Position numbers and translations under genes: made by a program
From: an uncultured Pseudomonadota bacterium
GTDB taxonomy: Bacteria; Bdellovibrionota_B; Oligoflexia; Oligoflexales; CAIYRB01
Direction of reading: 5' to 3'
Length of the DNA: 55,481 nucleotides
Assembly (NCBI GenBank): GCA_903915625.1
Contig: CAIWTN010000111.1
Coordinates: 1 to 55,481, forward strand
The notes under the pieces: model-generated
The model's input: the letters and a program-made list of their open reading frames with translations, nothing else
Database searches by the model: none
Told to the model about the DNA's origin: nothing
In this document: positions 26,769-35,798 of the stretch, piece by piece
Numbering within the stretch: position 1 is the first letter of the stretch
Layout of the letters: each line of letters opens with the position of its first letter

Positions 26769-28175
26769 TTGAGGAAAGTGCAAACAAATTTGCATTTTTA
26801 TGCAACGGTCATCGCATTGGCCGGATGCGGCAATGTTGGCCAATCCCCGGCAACATCCTGCTCGCTTTGCGGAACATATAATGACCTTTCAGGTGTCGCT
26901 TCGACCTCTGAGGGTAGTTTGTCAGCACTTCAGGGTTGGGTAGTAGCTGCATTCGAGCGCGACACTGGTATTGCCCGCGTAGAGACGATTAACAACACCT
27001 CGGGAAAGTTCAAGTTTAAGCATCTGCGGACAGATCAAAACCAAACCTTAGCCCTGCTATCGCCAAATTATCGGATACAAGCAGTACTTTCGATACCCGC
27101 ACCGGAAAGTAAAGCCATCCGTCAGTGGGTTAGATTCAAGAACCCACAGATACCGAAATTGATTAATGCCGGCAACATTATCAAGTTAGAAAGTCTCGAT
27201 GGCATTGAGGTTCAAAATTTCAGCGTTCCAGCTCAACTACAGAATCTAGACCTACCCACCGGTGTTAGCAAACTTGGTCTGACCCGACAAAGTCAACTCA
27301 CTTCTCGGTATATGCAAAATATCCAGGGCCAAGTGAGTGGTGGCCTTGGACTACTGGCGACAACGACCAAAAGCTCCAGTTCAGATTATAACAATAATGG
27401 CCTGATTAAATGGCTGGATCCTTACGATGCAGAAAAAGATTCAACAAAATTGGATCTATTCTCCGCCGACGAAGCAAACGGCAAACAGTTCTTTACTCAA
27501 GGCGTCAAGTATTTCTCGGTGCAGGTCACAAAAACTGCCGATGAAACCACCAAGGAAAACCAAACACAACTTACGTTTACAACGCAGGTTTTGGAAGGCA
27601 CCGAAATAACACCCACTGTGCAAATGCGCGGGGCTGAGGCAGTACTAGGCAAGTCTCTGGTTTCTCTTTTAGATGACGGCTCTGGAACACGTACGTACCA
27701 GACTCAAATTAAACTCGCTTCTACTGCCACTATAAGTGCATTCGACGTCATTTTTTTGGAGCTTAAATTCGGCAGTGACTCCAAAGCCTGGTTGATGGAC
27801 TTCCCTTGGACATTTCCACTGGACTTGAGCGCTCTTCCTGCAAGTTCAGACGCTGCCGCCAAAAGTGCCTGGGATAGCGGCAACCTAGTAGTTACCAACC
27901 CCTTCAGCGCCAAGAGCTCGACTGATCCTTTAAATTCATTTTTCTGGAATGTCCGCGTTTACAGCGACACGTCTCTAATCTGGACATCGCAATACAAACT
28001 GTTTGATGCTAGCAAAACGACGACTAATGCGACAATAAGCGCACCAAAATCGATTTTCAACTTCAACAACGGCACGACCTATAAGTATGTCGTGACCCTG
28101 CAAAGCGACGATCAGATTCCAGGTCATCCAGCCTATGTCATTCAGAGTCAGCGCTTCACGATCACCGCGCCGTAG
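26769..28175 (+). CDS. Hypothetical lipoprotein, 468 residues
   Basis: TTG start fixed by a perfect AGGAGG seven bases upstream; lipobox LAGC (Cys20). Residues about 48-120 (ALQGWVVAAFERDTG, TSGKFKFKHL, LALLSP) resemble a carboxypeptidase-regulatory-like beta sandwich. About residues 203-230 (SDYNNNGLIKWLDPYDAEKD) resembles a calcium-binding Asp/Asn loop. The remainder is beta-rich and unrecognised. Probably surface or periplasmic. Convergent with the cytochrome maturation operon. Confidence 0.6.
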   Translation: MRKVQTNLHFYATVIALAGCGNVGQSPATSCSLCGTYNDLSGVASTSEGSLSALQGWVVAAFERDTGIARVETINNTSGKFKFKHLRTDQNQTLALLSPNYRIQAVLSIPAPESKAIRQWVRFKNPQIPKLINAGNIIKLESLDGIEVQNFSVPAQLQNLDLPTGVSKLGLTRQSQLTSRYMQNIQGQVSGGLGLLATTTKSSSSDYNNNGLIKWLDPYDAEKDSTKLDLFSADEANGKQFFTQGVKYFSVQVTKTADETTKENQTQLTFTTQVLEGTEITPTVQMRGAEAVLGKSLVSLLDDGSGTRTYQTQIKLASTATISAFDVIFLELKFGSDSKAWLMDFPWTFPLDLSALPASSDAAAKSAWDSGNLVVTNPFSAKSSTDPLNSFFWNVRVYSDTSLIWTSQYKLFDASKTTTNATISAPKSIFNFNNGTTYKYVVTLQSDDQIPGHPAYVIQSQRFTITAP

Positions 28176-28187
28176 CAAGTTTTGACC

Positions 28188-28787
28188 CTAGCTCTTGTTT
28201 GTGATCTTACCGATGAGTTGACCTAGCTGAGTCGCCTCGACTGGGCCAATCTCCTTATGCCGTATGACGCCCTGTGCATCTATGAGAAAGGTTTCCGGCA
28301 CACCAGAGACACCGTAATCTATGGCGGCCTTTCCATCTTCATCCAGACCAATGGCGTAGGTCTTACCGAAGTAAGCGGCAAATCTTTTTGAATCCTCGGC
28401 GCTATCTTGGATCGCTATGCCGACAACTAGCACTTGATCTTTATGAGCCTGCCAAAACTTCTCCAACTCGACAGCTTCCTGCCGGCAACTGACGCACCAG
28501 CTAGCCCAAAAATTCAAGACCACGGGACGACCCTTCAAATCTGCCAGCGTGAAGTGGTCGCCAGTAGCTGCAGAAACTAGGTCCTTACCTTGTACCCAGG
28601 CGACCCTAAATTCCTGAGCTTGCTTATCAATATTTGCGGGCGGCACTTTGCTGGTATCTATCCGCAGACCGTAGCCCAGGACAGCCACTAGAGCAGCAGC
28701 AGCGACCACTATTAGCCCTGTCATCACTACGTGCCGCCGACGCCGATTCGTCGGCGTCTCGAGTGCTGCTTGCTCTTGCTGATGCAT
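28188..28787 (-). CDS. TlpA/ResA/DsbE-type thioredoxin for cytochrome c maturation
   Basis: 199 residues; N-terminal membrane anchor (about 20-40) after a basic Arg run, then a thioredoxin domain with WASWCVSCRQEA (Cys98, Cys101) and the cis-Pro segment GVPETFLI. Position as the last gene of ccmABCDE suggests the CcmG/DsbE role: keeping apocytochrome CxxCH thiols reduced in the periplasm. ResA and CcmG cannot be told apart by eye. Confidence 0.85.
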   Translation of the reverse strand: MHQQEQAALETPTNRRRRHVVMTGLIVVAAAALVAVLGYGLRIDTSKVPPANIDKQAQEFRVAWVQGKDLVSAATGDHFTLADLKGRPVVLNFWASWCVSCRQEAVELEKFWQAHKDQVLVVGIAIQDSAEDSKRFAAYFGKTYAIGLDEDGKAAIDYGVSGVPETFLIDAQGVIRHKEIGPVEATQLGQLIGKITNKS

Positions 28788-28796
28788 AATATACCG

Positions 28797-29270
28797 TTAC
28801 TTTCCGTTAGTCTGTTGGCCTTTAAAGAGACTGCGTTCGAGCAATTCTTTATCCATCGAAGAATGGTTGCCGCCGGCCTTTTTATATTCTTCTGAGTGTT
28901 TCACCATCAAGCTTCGCGCCACGAGCGCCTTGCCGCCGTCTTCAATACGGCCCTCCGCAACCACACCTTGCCCCTCTTTAAACATATCTGGAGGCGTACC
29001 ATTATGATGGACTTTAATCTCGTGGCCCTTAAGATCCGTCATCACAAAATCAAGAGCAAGCTGCTCCGCCTGCCACTTGACGCTGCCCGGCATCACCATC
29101 CCACCGACCTTAATATTCTGACCGGTCAGTTCCGCAGCTTTTGCGTACGCTTCGGAAGGCGTATAAAAATAAATTAAATTGTCACCAAGATTGAGAAACG
29201 AAATTCCAACGATGGCGCCAGCGATCACGATTCCACCAACAATCCAGCGCACGTTTCCTTTTTTAGCCAT
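28797..29270 (-). CDS. ccmE: Cytochrome c maturation heme chaperone CcmE
   Basis: 157 residues: N-terminal membrane anchor, OB-fold beta barrel (YTPSEAYAKAAELTGQNIKVGGMVMPGSV) and the heme-binding motif HSEEY (His125, Tyr129), which matches HxxxY where heme is bound covalently at the His. It receives heme from CcmABCD and passes it to the CcmFH ligase. GGGAGT precedes the start, which overlaps the end of ccmD by 8 bases. Confidence 0.93.
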   Translation of the reverse strand: MAKKGNVRWIVGGIVIAGAIVGISFLNLGDNLIYFYTPSEAYAKAAELTGQNIKVGGMVMPGSVKWQAEQLALDFVMTDLKGHEIKVHHNGTPPDMFKEGQGVVAEGRIEDGGKALVARSLMVKHSEEYKKAGGNHSSMDKELLERSLFKGQQTNGK

Positions 29271-29436
29271 CGTTTGACTCCCTAATATTTGGGCGCACTA
29301 CTGCTAGCTGCGTTCTCAATCGCATACGCTGCCAAATTGCCCAGTGAGCAAATCCGAATAAACCCAGAGCGCCTGCGCAATATGCCATCAGAATAAAAGG
29401 GGCAGGATCCATAGCCACGCCACTCACTGGTTCCAC
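29263..29436 (-). CDS. ccmD: Cytochrome c maturation small protein CcmD
   Basis: 57 residues, GTG start with a perfect AGGAGG 8 bases before; short ATG alternative at 29412. One membrane helix (PFILMAYCAGALGLFGFAHW) then a basic tail (QRMRLRTQ). Position between ccmC and ccmE, size, and topology identify CcmD, which helps CcmABC release heme-loaded CcmE. Too short for routine gene callers. Confidence 0.85.
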   Translation of the reverse strand: MEPVSGVAMDPAPFILMAYCAGALGLFGFAHWAIWQRMRLRTQLAVVRPNIRESNDG

Positions 29437-29497
29437 TTAGCAATCCTCCTATGGCTTGATCTTTGCCATTTTATGATGGCACGAAATCTGTTTGATT

Positions 29498-30211
29498 CTA
29501 GCCATTCAACTGTTCAAATGATGCTGCCTCTAATTGTCCTGTGAGCAGGATGTTCCGCCCCCTCACCCGCACCATCCAAGAGGAATATAGACACATAATG
29601 ACGATACCCACCACTATAGTCCACAAGATCTCCGGATCCATCGTAGACCCTCCTTCACGAATGATGCTTGGAGGTTGATGAAGGGTGCGCCACCAAGTGA
29701 CGCTCTTATATATGACAGGGACATCAGCAAAAATGAGAATTCCTAATACAGCGCAAACGCGGATGCGCCCAGGTCCAGCCGGCATCGATGCATGGAGTAG
29801 TAAATAGCCCGCATATAGCAAAGCGAGCAGAAAAGTGGTGGTTAGCCGAGCATCCCATGTCCACCAAGTCCCCCAAGTAGGGCGTCCCCAAATCGAACCA
29901 GTAGCCAGCGTCAAAATCGTGAAGAGAAGTCCGACTTCCGCTGTCGCCTTAGCCCAAGCCATCACTGACTCAGAACGCCGCCGTAATCCAATGATACTAA
30001 ATATGCAAAGCCCCAAGGAGCTGGCAAAGGCGGTAATCGCGCAGGGGACGTGAAGAAACATGATTCTATATACCTGGCCTTGGTGGATATCAACTGGAGC
30101 ATAATAAAAAGCACCAAGCCAGTGTGCTAAGACCAAGAACTGTAATAACGCTCCAGCGTAAAATTCGCGCTTATCTTCTACAGAGAACATGCGTTCAACT
30201 CTCGTCAACAA
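29498..30211 (-). CDS. ccmC: Heme exporter/handling protein CcmC
   Basis: 237 residues, about six helices, with the Trp-rich WWD-type motif WGRPTWGTWWTWDARLTT that binds heme in the CcmC/CcmF family. It loads heme onto CcmE in the periplasm. It overlaps ccmB by 17 bases. Confidence 0.95.
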   Translation of the reverse strand: MLTRVERMFSVEDKREFYAGALLQFLVLAHWLGAFYYAPVDIHQGQVYRIMFLHVPCAITAFASSLGLCIFSIIGLRRRSESVMAWAKATAEVGLLFTILTLATGSIWGRPTWGTWWTWDARLTTTFLLALLYAGYLLLHASMPAGPGRIRVCAVLGILIFADVPVIYKSVTWWRTLHQPPSIIREGGSTMDPEILWTIVVGIVIMCLYSSWMVRVRGRNILLTGQLEAASFEQLNG

Positions 30212-30890
30212 GTTCGGTGAACAAAAGAATCCCTAATGTAACATAGATGCAATCAAACCCAAGAAGCAGGCCAAGCCACGCTTTAATGTCAGCCGCAGCA
30301 CGGCCGCCATCTAAACACAAACGCGACGATTGAACCGCCCCTAAAAGAACTGGAGCGGTAAGTGGAAAATAAAGCAGCGGGTAAAGAATCTGACGAGCAT
30401 TAGCCTTCAGAGTCATCGCGGACAGCAAGACGCCTAGAGCTCCAAGTCCAGCAAGCGCCAAAAGAGAGATGCCCACAACAGACCAGGAAAACAAGTGCTG
30501 GTTAGCCGTTTGATTTAGAAACGCACCGAATACTAATGTTGGGATCATCGTCGCCGTCCCAAGGATTAATATGAGGCTATACTTGGCTAAAAATAAAGCC
30601 GTGTGCGAAACGGGATAAGCGCGCAACAGGTCGAACACTCGATCTTGCCGGTCTGGCTCAAATAATCTAGCAAAGCTGACTTGAAGAGCAAATAACGCCG
30701 TCAACATCGTCTCCGCCAAATACACTCTGATACGCAAGGAATCGTCAACATCCCCCATTGCAAAGGCAAACAGCAGGAGAAGCGTGATCGCAAAAAGTAC
30801 GGGGGATACCAAGCGCTCAAGATCGGCAAGCTCTGCCCGCACACCCTGATTCACCAAAGCGCGGTACTGCCGCCAGGCGTTAGCCATCAT
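30195..30890 (-). CDS. ccmB: Heme exporter ABC membrane subunit CcmB
   Basis: 231 residues, six hydrophobic helices; LYPLLYFPLTAPVLLGA and ERLVSPVLFAITLLLLFAF follow the CcmB family. It forms the CcmAB ABC complex needed for release of holo-CcmE. It overlaps ccmA by 11 bases. Confidence 0.92.
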   Translation of the reverse strand: MMANAWRQYRALVNQGVRAELADLERLVSPVLFAITLLLLFAFAMGDVDDSLRIRVYLAETMLTALFALQVSFARLFEPDRQDRVFDLLRAYPVSHTALFLAKYSLILILGTATMIPTLVFGAFLNQTANQHLFSWSVVGISLLALAGLGALGVLLSAMTLKANARQILYPLLYFPLTAPVLLGAVQSSRLCLDGGRAAADIKAWLGLLLGFDCIYVTLGILLFTELVDES

Positions 30891-31521
30891 GCTTATTCCC
30901 TTTGGACAGATTGATGGTCCTGGTGATCAGACCATTCAGCGGCGCCAAATCGTGACTAATAAGAAGTGCAAAACCGCCCTTAAGTAAATGCGTCTCGAGA
31001 CGCTGACGAAACACTCTCATCGCATCTGCATCCAGCCCGTAAAGAGGTTCGTCTAAAAGCCAACCGGGTACAGGTGAAAGATCTAGCCTTGCAAGAGCCA
31101 ATCTTCGTTTCATACCAGTAGAAAATTTCTCAACGGGGAAACCGTCTCGCAGCAATGGATGATTTAAATTCCATGGATCTAGAGCAGCAAATGCAGCTTC
31201 CCGACTTAATGGAACACCGCGTAGGTGCGCCCAAAATAATAAATTTTGAGTGGCATCCATTTTGGTATATAGGCCGTTGGCTTCGGCAGGAAGATATTCC
31301 AAATAAGCTCTGCGATCAGGAACAGCTTGATGACCTATACGGTACTCAATGTCACCGCTTGCTGGTGCCAAGAGCCCCGCAACCACCGCCATGAATGTCG
31401 ACTTGCCGACCCCATTTGGTCCCGAAATATGGATAAGCTCGCCACTGTTCGCCGTCAAAGACAAGCGATCAAAGAGGCGTCGGTGCTGAAAACTAAAGCT
31501 GAGGTTAGTGATCGCCAACAT
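30880..31521 (-). CDS. ccmA: Heme exporter ABC ATPase CcmA
   Basis: 213 residues. Walker A GPNGVGKST, signature FSTGMKRRLALARL and Walker B WLLDEPLYGLD are intact, and the short length with a signature of FSxGxxRR fits CcmA. First gene of the operon. A GAATTC-containing AT-rich gap of about 12 bases separates it from the TraF/PorV-like gene, whose frame ends just upstream. Confidence 0.92.
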   Translation of the reverse strand: MLAITNLSFSFQHRRLFDRLSLTANSGELIHISGPNGVGKSTFMAVVAGLLAPASGDIEYRIGHQAVPDRRAYLEYLPAEANGLYTKMDATQNLLFWAHLRGVPLSREAAFAALDPWNLNHPLLRDGFPVEKFSTGMKRRLALARLDLSPVPGWLLDEPLYGLDADAMRVFRQRLETHLLKGGFALLISHDLAPLNGLITRTINLSKGNKHDG

Positions 31522-31533
31522 ATTACGATCATA

Positions 31534-32715
31534 TCAGAATTCAGCGACATTGATATAGACAGTAGCACTTAGTCTTTGCTCAGTTACACGCGCTGCGCTA
31601 GTGGCCGCGAGGTCAACCGCGTACGTGCTGGCTTCGCAAGAGATTAGCCCTAAGTTCAGGTTGATGCCTGCCGATGGACCAGCATAATTATATCCGGCGC
31701 GCGCCCCAAAAGTTGCGAAGCTGCCAATACCGCCAAGCAGCATCTCGGCCCCGAGTGAGTACTTTTGATTCAATGACAGACTCTTGTTTTCGAGCTGATC
31801 AATCTTCACCGCAACGTTGGCTGTGCCCGAACTCGCAAATCGCGGCGACATGGAAAACCCAACACTGCTTTGCTGTCTAATAATCAGGTCAGATGCTCCA
31901 CCCCTACCCTTAAAACGAGTACCTCCGATGTTCTTCGAAGTCACACCCAAAGTCGGTGCTCCTAAGTTACCTAGTCTCCAGATCAACCCTGCGTTGTCAC
32001 CGTGACCTAGGTAATCGGAAGAATAACCGGCTACGGCGGCGTTACGTTGGCCGCTATCGATAAGTTGATCGTAGGCTAACGGCCCGTGAACCTCCTTGCG
32101 CGCAGCGTTATAGCCAAAATATCCGAGCGACAGACGCCGACTCGGGTCTTGCACGCTAAAGCCGTAGCCAATTCCGGACATACTTCGGTAGTGAGTGTCG
32201 AGGATGTTGCTCTCCTCCCCACGCGGCACCGCTGCAATTTGGGTGTCGCTGAAAGGGATCACCATGACCCGCTTCATCACGATACCAGCAGCAATATTGA
32301 CCCGGCCGTATTGGCGCAAATTAGCCCGACTGTCGACGGCGGCCTTGCCAACGACGGCATCAGTGGAAGCTCCATTATTTCGCAAATCACTAACAAGGCT
32401 AGTAGCGTTACTATTTGCTGCGGCAGAGATCGCGGGAAAATAAAGCTTCCGGACCCAAGGAGCATCGTCTTTAACTGGACCGAGCCCACCGATTCCGGCT
32501 GGGTTTTGAAACGCAGCGTCCACGTTGTCGGCGAATGTGGTGAGCGCACCACCCATACCCTGTGCTCGGACAGATGGTAGGGGATCCTCGTCGATCACGC
32601 TGTTCACAGTCTGCTGCATCGAAGCATCAGCCAGAGCAGTTGCCGCGAATGTGCAAGCTCCTGATCCCAAGATCCAACCGAGCTTGATCGTGATAGTTTT
32701 CAGGCCGCTTCGCAT
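31534..32715 (-). CDS. TraF/PorV-like outer-membrane barrel protein
   Basis: 393 residues, signal peptide (cleavage near ATALADA). The segment RAQGMGGALTTFADNVDAAFQNPAGIG is the N-terminal signature of PorV/TraF/UPF0164-like beta-barrel proteins ('GMGGa...d...a...NPAgl'). The rest alternates hydrophobic and polar residues as expected for a barrel and ends with VTEQRLSATVYINVAEF, a terminal strand. Role unknown; some relatives act in fatty acid uptake or secretion. Confidence 0.75.
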   Translation of the reverse strand: MRSGLKTITIKLGWILGSGACTFAATALADASMQQTVNSVIDEDPLPSVRAQGMGGALTTFADNVDAAFQNPAGIGGLGPVKDDAPWVRKLYFPAISAAANSNATSLVSDLRNNGASTDAVVGKAAVDSRANLRQYGRVNIAAGIVMKRVMVIPFSDTQIAAVPRGEESNILDTHYRSMSGIGYGFSVQDPSRRLSLGYFGYNAARKEVHGPLAYDQLIDSGQRNAAVAGYSSDYLGHGDNAGLIWRLGNLGAPTLGVTSKNIGGTRFKGRGGASDLIIRQQSSVGFSMSPRFASSGTANVAVKIDQLENKSLSLNQKYSLGAEMLLGGIGSFATFGARAGYNYAGPSAGINLNLGLISCEASTYAVDLAATSAARVTEQRLSATVYINVAEF

Positions 32716-32807
32716 CGCCGGCTGCCCTCCCTGAGGTAGCGAATCGGCAGAACTGCGAAACTCCTTAATTTTTTAATAAAAAATTAATATTTAATTATTT
32801 ATTCTAG

Positions 32808-33659
32808 CTATTTAGGCTTTATCCTTCGGAGGCATGTCAGAGGCAAGTAAACCATAGAATAACCGTCCGTCTGATGGCATTCAATCCTGCCTGTGTCTGG
32901 ATCCTCAGCAGTCCCCTGGTAGGTGTAGCGACACTCTCCCTTAACGATACCCGGCGCAACTGACCCCTTTGGCTGGAAGGCAGATGAGTTCATTTTATGC
33001 GAGCCATGCCATGAAATGGCCCATACCTTTCGGTCTTCAAAACGATTGGGGGGTTCTTGGTTTTTCAAGGATTCACCGTTTTTCCCTACAACAGGGTCGG
33101 GAGCATCTATCGCCGATCCGGCCAGCTCATCTTTATCCGGAAAATCGATAGCCCAAGTCTCACCCGACAACAACGCCACTTCGATGCGGCGACCTGCTGC
33201 TGAATTAAAAGCGCGGCAATCCTTGATGAACTTATAATGAGTAGCAGCTTGATCGGCGCCAATCGGCGACAATACGGCAGCTCTGTAAGGCGTATTCCAA
33301 ACAAGTTCGGTACCAAAGTCTCCCTCTCCTGTAATGACTTCCCAGTGCAGGCGACCCAGTCGATCGAGATCCGTTAGCAGAAAGCTCACTTGAGTCGATT
33401 TACAAATTGTGAGGTCGGGAGTATCCGCATGACGACGCACCGTGAAACATCTGCCGCTCGGCGGATTCACGGTCAAAAATCCTCGCATTAATTGCGGATC
33501 GACTCGCCCCGCATAGTCCCTTACGTCCCGCTCTGATAAGGCTAGTTCAGTCCCTGGTGGCGGCAAAAAATAAGAGCTAAGCTTACGAATCCGCTCCGAG
33601 GCAGGTACCTCGCCGCTGAACATCGCAGTCGCGACTAACATACCGGCCACAAAACTCAT
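32808..33659 (-). CDS. Hypothetical exported protein, 283 residues
   Basis: A signal peptide covers about residues 1-20 (AMFSGEVPASE). The body is soluble and beta-rich with several Cys (five), no recognisable motif. It is translationally coupled to the upstream beta-propeller gene (4-base overlap), so the two probably work together in the periplasm. Stop lies in an AT-rich stretch. Function unknown. Confidence 0.6.
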   Translation of the reverse strand: MSFVAGMLVATAMFSGEVPASERIRKLSSYFLPPPGTELALSERDVRDYAGRVDPQLMRGFLTVNPPSGRCFTVRRHADTPDLTICKSTQVSFLLTDLDRLGRLHWEVITGEGDFGTELVWNTPYRAAVLSPIGADQAATHYKFIKDCRAFNSAAGRRIEVALLSGETWAIDFPDKDELAGSAIDAPDPVVGKNGESLKNQEPPNRFEDRKVWAISWHGSHKMNSSAFQPKGSVAPGIVKGECRYTYQGTAEDPDTGRIECHQTDGYSMVYLPLTCLRRIKPK

Positions 33660-34597
33660 GGCGTCACGTCCATAAGAAAGGCGTCAGTGGTCTTGTCTAT
33701 GGTGTAAATAATGCGGTCAGATTTTGGCTGCCACTGCGGCCACCTCTCATCAGAATACTGCGTAGCATTTAGAAAGGGACCGGCACCTTGCAAGTCGGCT
33801 AAGCGCAAATCGTAGCCGATAATTTTATTGCCAACCATACGCGCTCCGGCAAACACTATTTTCGGCTCATCTGGATGCCAACGGGGATCTCGGCCGTTCG
33901 CAATCAGAGTTGCCGGTTTACCATTCTGACTTAAATAAACACGCCCCTGATTTGTAGCCCACACCACACTATCGCCGGTTGGGGAAATATCAAAGGACTC
34001 GATACCAGAACTATCGTCTTCGATGCGGCGCATAGCAAAGCCTCCTTGAGTTAGCCAGAGCATGCCCTGCTGAGTTGCTAGCCACTTGCCAAGCTCAATA
34101 CGCTGCGCCACTTGCCAACGCGCAAGGCGCTCTCCCGGGAAATAAATTCTTTTTGTCCGAACACCCTTTGGGCTTAGTAATTGAAGTCTCAAATCCCGCG
34201 GGTCAAAGGTCAGAAAGCCGCTAGCCGTAGGCATTTCATCGAGCAACACACTTTGCACAAGGGCACAGTCAAAGGCTTTAACCATCGTTTTCAGATTACC
34301 AATGGCATCGAGGACCTGTTCTCGATAGAAAAGGCGAAAACCGTCCGGTGACCAAACAAAACTGGCACCAACCTGAGCGTCCGTAACTTGGAAAATATTT
34401 TTCGTCTTTAGATCCAGCACCGAAAGGCCAAGGCCATTGTCACCGATGTAGGCCAGAAACCGCCCTTTGGGGTCCATGCGCATTCTGTTTAGTGCATTAT
34501 CAGCGCGGAGCAGTACCGTTGATTTTGCCGCAATCACAGCAAAAGCATCACAGCTAAAAACCGTTAGTAGCCCAACCAGAGCCCAAGAGAAGGACAT
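33656..34597 (-). CDS. Exported beta-propeller-like (TolB-type) protein
   Basis: 313 residues from the ATG at 34597, chosen because a signal peptide follows it (WALVGLLTVFSCDAFA); the open frame extends upstream to 34699. Repeated strands with the TolB/WD40-like patterns 'SPDG.RL.Y', 'D.A..G..', 'WHPDEPKIVFAGARM' and 'DERWPQWQPKSDRIIYT' suggest a six- to seven-bladed propeller used for protein binding. Coupled to the downstream 283-residue protein. Confidence 0.6.
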   Translation of the reverse strand: MSFSWALVGLLTVFSCDAFAVIAAKSTVLLRADNALNRMRMDPKGRFLAYIGDNGLGLSVLDLKTKNIFQVTDAQVGASFVWSPDGFRLFYREQVLDAIGNLKTMVKAFDCALVQSVLLDEMPTASGFLTFDPRDLRLQLLSPKGVRTKRIYFPGERLARWQVAQRIELGKWLATQQGMLWLTQGGFAMRRIEDDSSGIESFDISPTGDSVVWATNQGRVYLSQNGKPATLIANGRDPRWHPDEPKIVFAGARMVGNKIIGYDLRLADLQGAGPFLNATQYSDERWPQWQPKSDRIIYTIDKTTDAFLMDVTP

Positions 34598-34805
34598 TTT
34601 GCTAAGTTCATTTAGGCGCACTTTGGTGCTCCAAGTAACAACGATGGTTTCAGTTTTCGTGATATATTTAAGCGTAGCGAGGCGGTGGCTATAACCCAAT
34701 TATACGCCGAAATTATCCAACAATCTCGGACGCCTCTAAATTATCTCTAAAGTTATTCCAATTTATGCCGAAATATCAAAAGGATCGATCACCGGAGGGT
34801 TCACC

Positions 34806-35147
34806 ATGAAACCAAAAGCTTTACGAATCGTAGGCATTGCAGCCGCTCTGATCGGTTTGCTCAGTGCGCATCCGGCCTTGGCTGGCGGCAAGAACACCAA
34901 GGGAGCGACTACGAGCGTCCCCAAAGGGACCAAAGCAAAGCATTTGACTGGTGAAGCCACAATAAAGAGCAAAGACCAAAGCAAAATCGATTTTGAAGCT
35001 GCAGACATCGGCGGTGAACGCAAGTCGCCACTGGGCACTATGATCAACCAAAATAAGGCCGACAAGAACTACGACTTCGTAAAAATCCGCCTACGGTGGC
35101 ACCCCGAAATGGTCCAATCAGCGTCAGCTTTAGACAGCGGTAAGTGA
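34806..35147 (+). CDS. Small exported basic protein, 113 residues
   Basis: Clear signal peptide (IAAALIGLLSAHPALA) and a CGGAGGG ribosome site. The mature part is Lys/Gly/Thr-rich (GGKNTKGATTSVPKGTKAKH) with no Cys, then SKIDFEAADIGGERKSPLGTMINQNK, which looks structured, and a C-terminal strand (YDFVKIRLRWHPEM). Unrecognised. Divergent from the beta-propeller pair and convergent with the TlpA-like gene. Confidence 0.6.
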   Translation: MKPKALRIVGIAAALIGLLSAHPALAGGKNTKGATTSVPKGTKAKHLTGEATIKSKDQSKIDFEAADIGGERKSPLGTMINQNKADKNYDFVKIRLRWHPEMVQSASALDSGK

Positions 35148-35160
35148 CCTCTAGCGACTT

Positions 35161-35727
35161 TCAGAAGGCTGTAAAAAGGCGGAGAATACCGTCTAACTCA
35201 TCGAGATCTTTTTTCGTGGGCTTAACGTAACGAGCCGCTAGCCACTTATGTCGGTCGCCGACATAAATAGTGGGCAACTCCGGATTGTGGAACACTTTGT
35301 GGATCTCCGTATTAGCTAGATAGCCACGCTCCAGATTGAATTCTTTCATAAACCCCTCCGCGTCGTCGCGGGTGTCGTGGGTAAAAACATAAACAAAATC
35401 TGCATTTAATCGACGGTATCGGTTCTCAAGACGAATTAATTCCGGCATGAGCTGTTGGCAGGGCTCACACCACGACGCCAGAAACACCACAACGAGCATG
35501 CGGCCTTCAATGGGGTCAACGCGTTCCTGATCGACTAAACCTGGGATTCTAGTGGCACTAAAACCGAGCATCGGCACCCATGATTGCCAAAATTTATGCT
35601 CTGTTTTGTTGGGAGTAGCTGCAGCCGGAGCAGCCTCGTGGTTACCACCACCGGAGTTAGCCAGAGCCAACGGGCAAACAGTAAGAGACAAAAATAAGAG
35701 GACTGAGAGCAGACGTAAAAGCGGCAT
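35161..35727 (-). CDS. Exported TlpA-like thioredoxin
   Basis: 188 residues, signal peptide (VLLFLSLTVCPLALA), Gly/Ala linker, then a thioredoxin-type domain with LASWCEPCQQLMPEL (Cys87, Cys90) and NPELPTIYVGD near the cis-Pro. A periplasmic thiol oxidoreductase; whether reductase or isomerase is unclear. It is a second such protein in the window, outside the ccm operon. Confidence 0.8.
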   Translation of the reverse strand: MPLLRLLSVLLFLSLTVCPLALANSGGGNHEAAPAAATPNKTEHKFWQSWVPMLGFSATRIPGLVDQERVDPIEGRMLVVVFLASWCEPCQQLMPELIRLENRYRRLNADFVYVFTHDTRDDAEGFMKEFNLERGYLANTEIHKVFHNPELPTIYVGDRHKWLAARYVKPTKKDLDELDGILRLFTAF

Positions 35728-35798
35728 CTAGGTCTCGTGTCGCGGGTTGATTGATAATGCTATGATAGCATGAGTGGGTGCACGCGCAGGAGACCGTC

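Noticed and set aside
32086-32580. Plus-strand 164-codon ORF
   Set aside because: Antisense to the PorV-like gene, whose signature and signal peptide are convincing.
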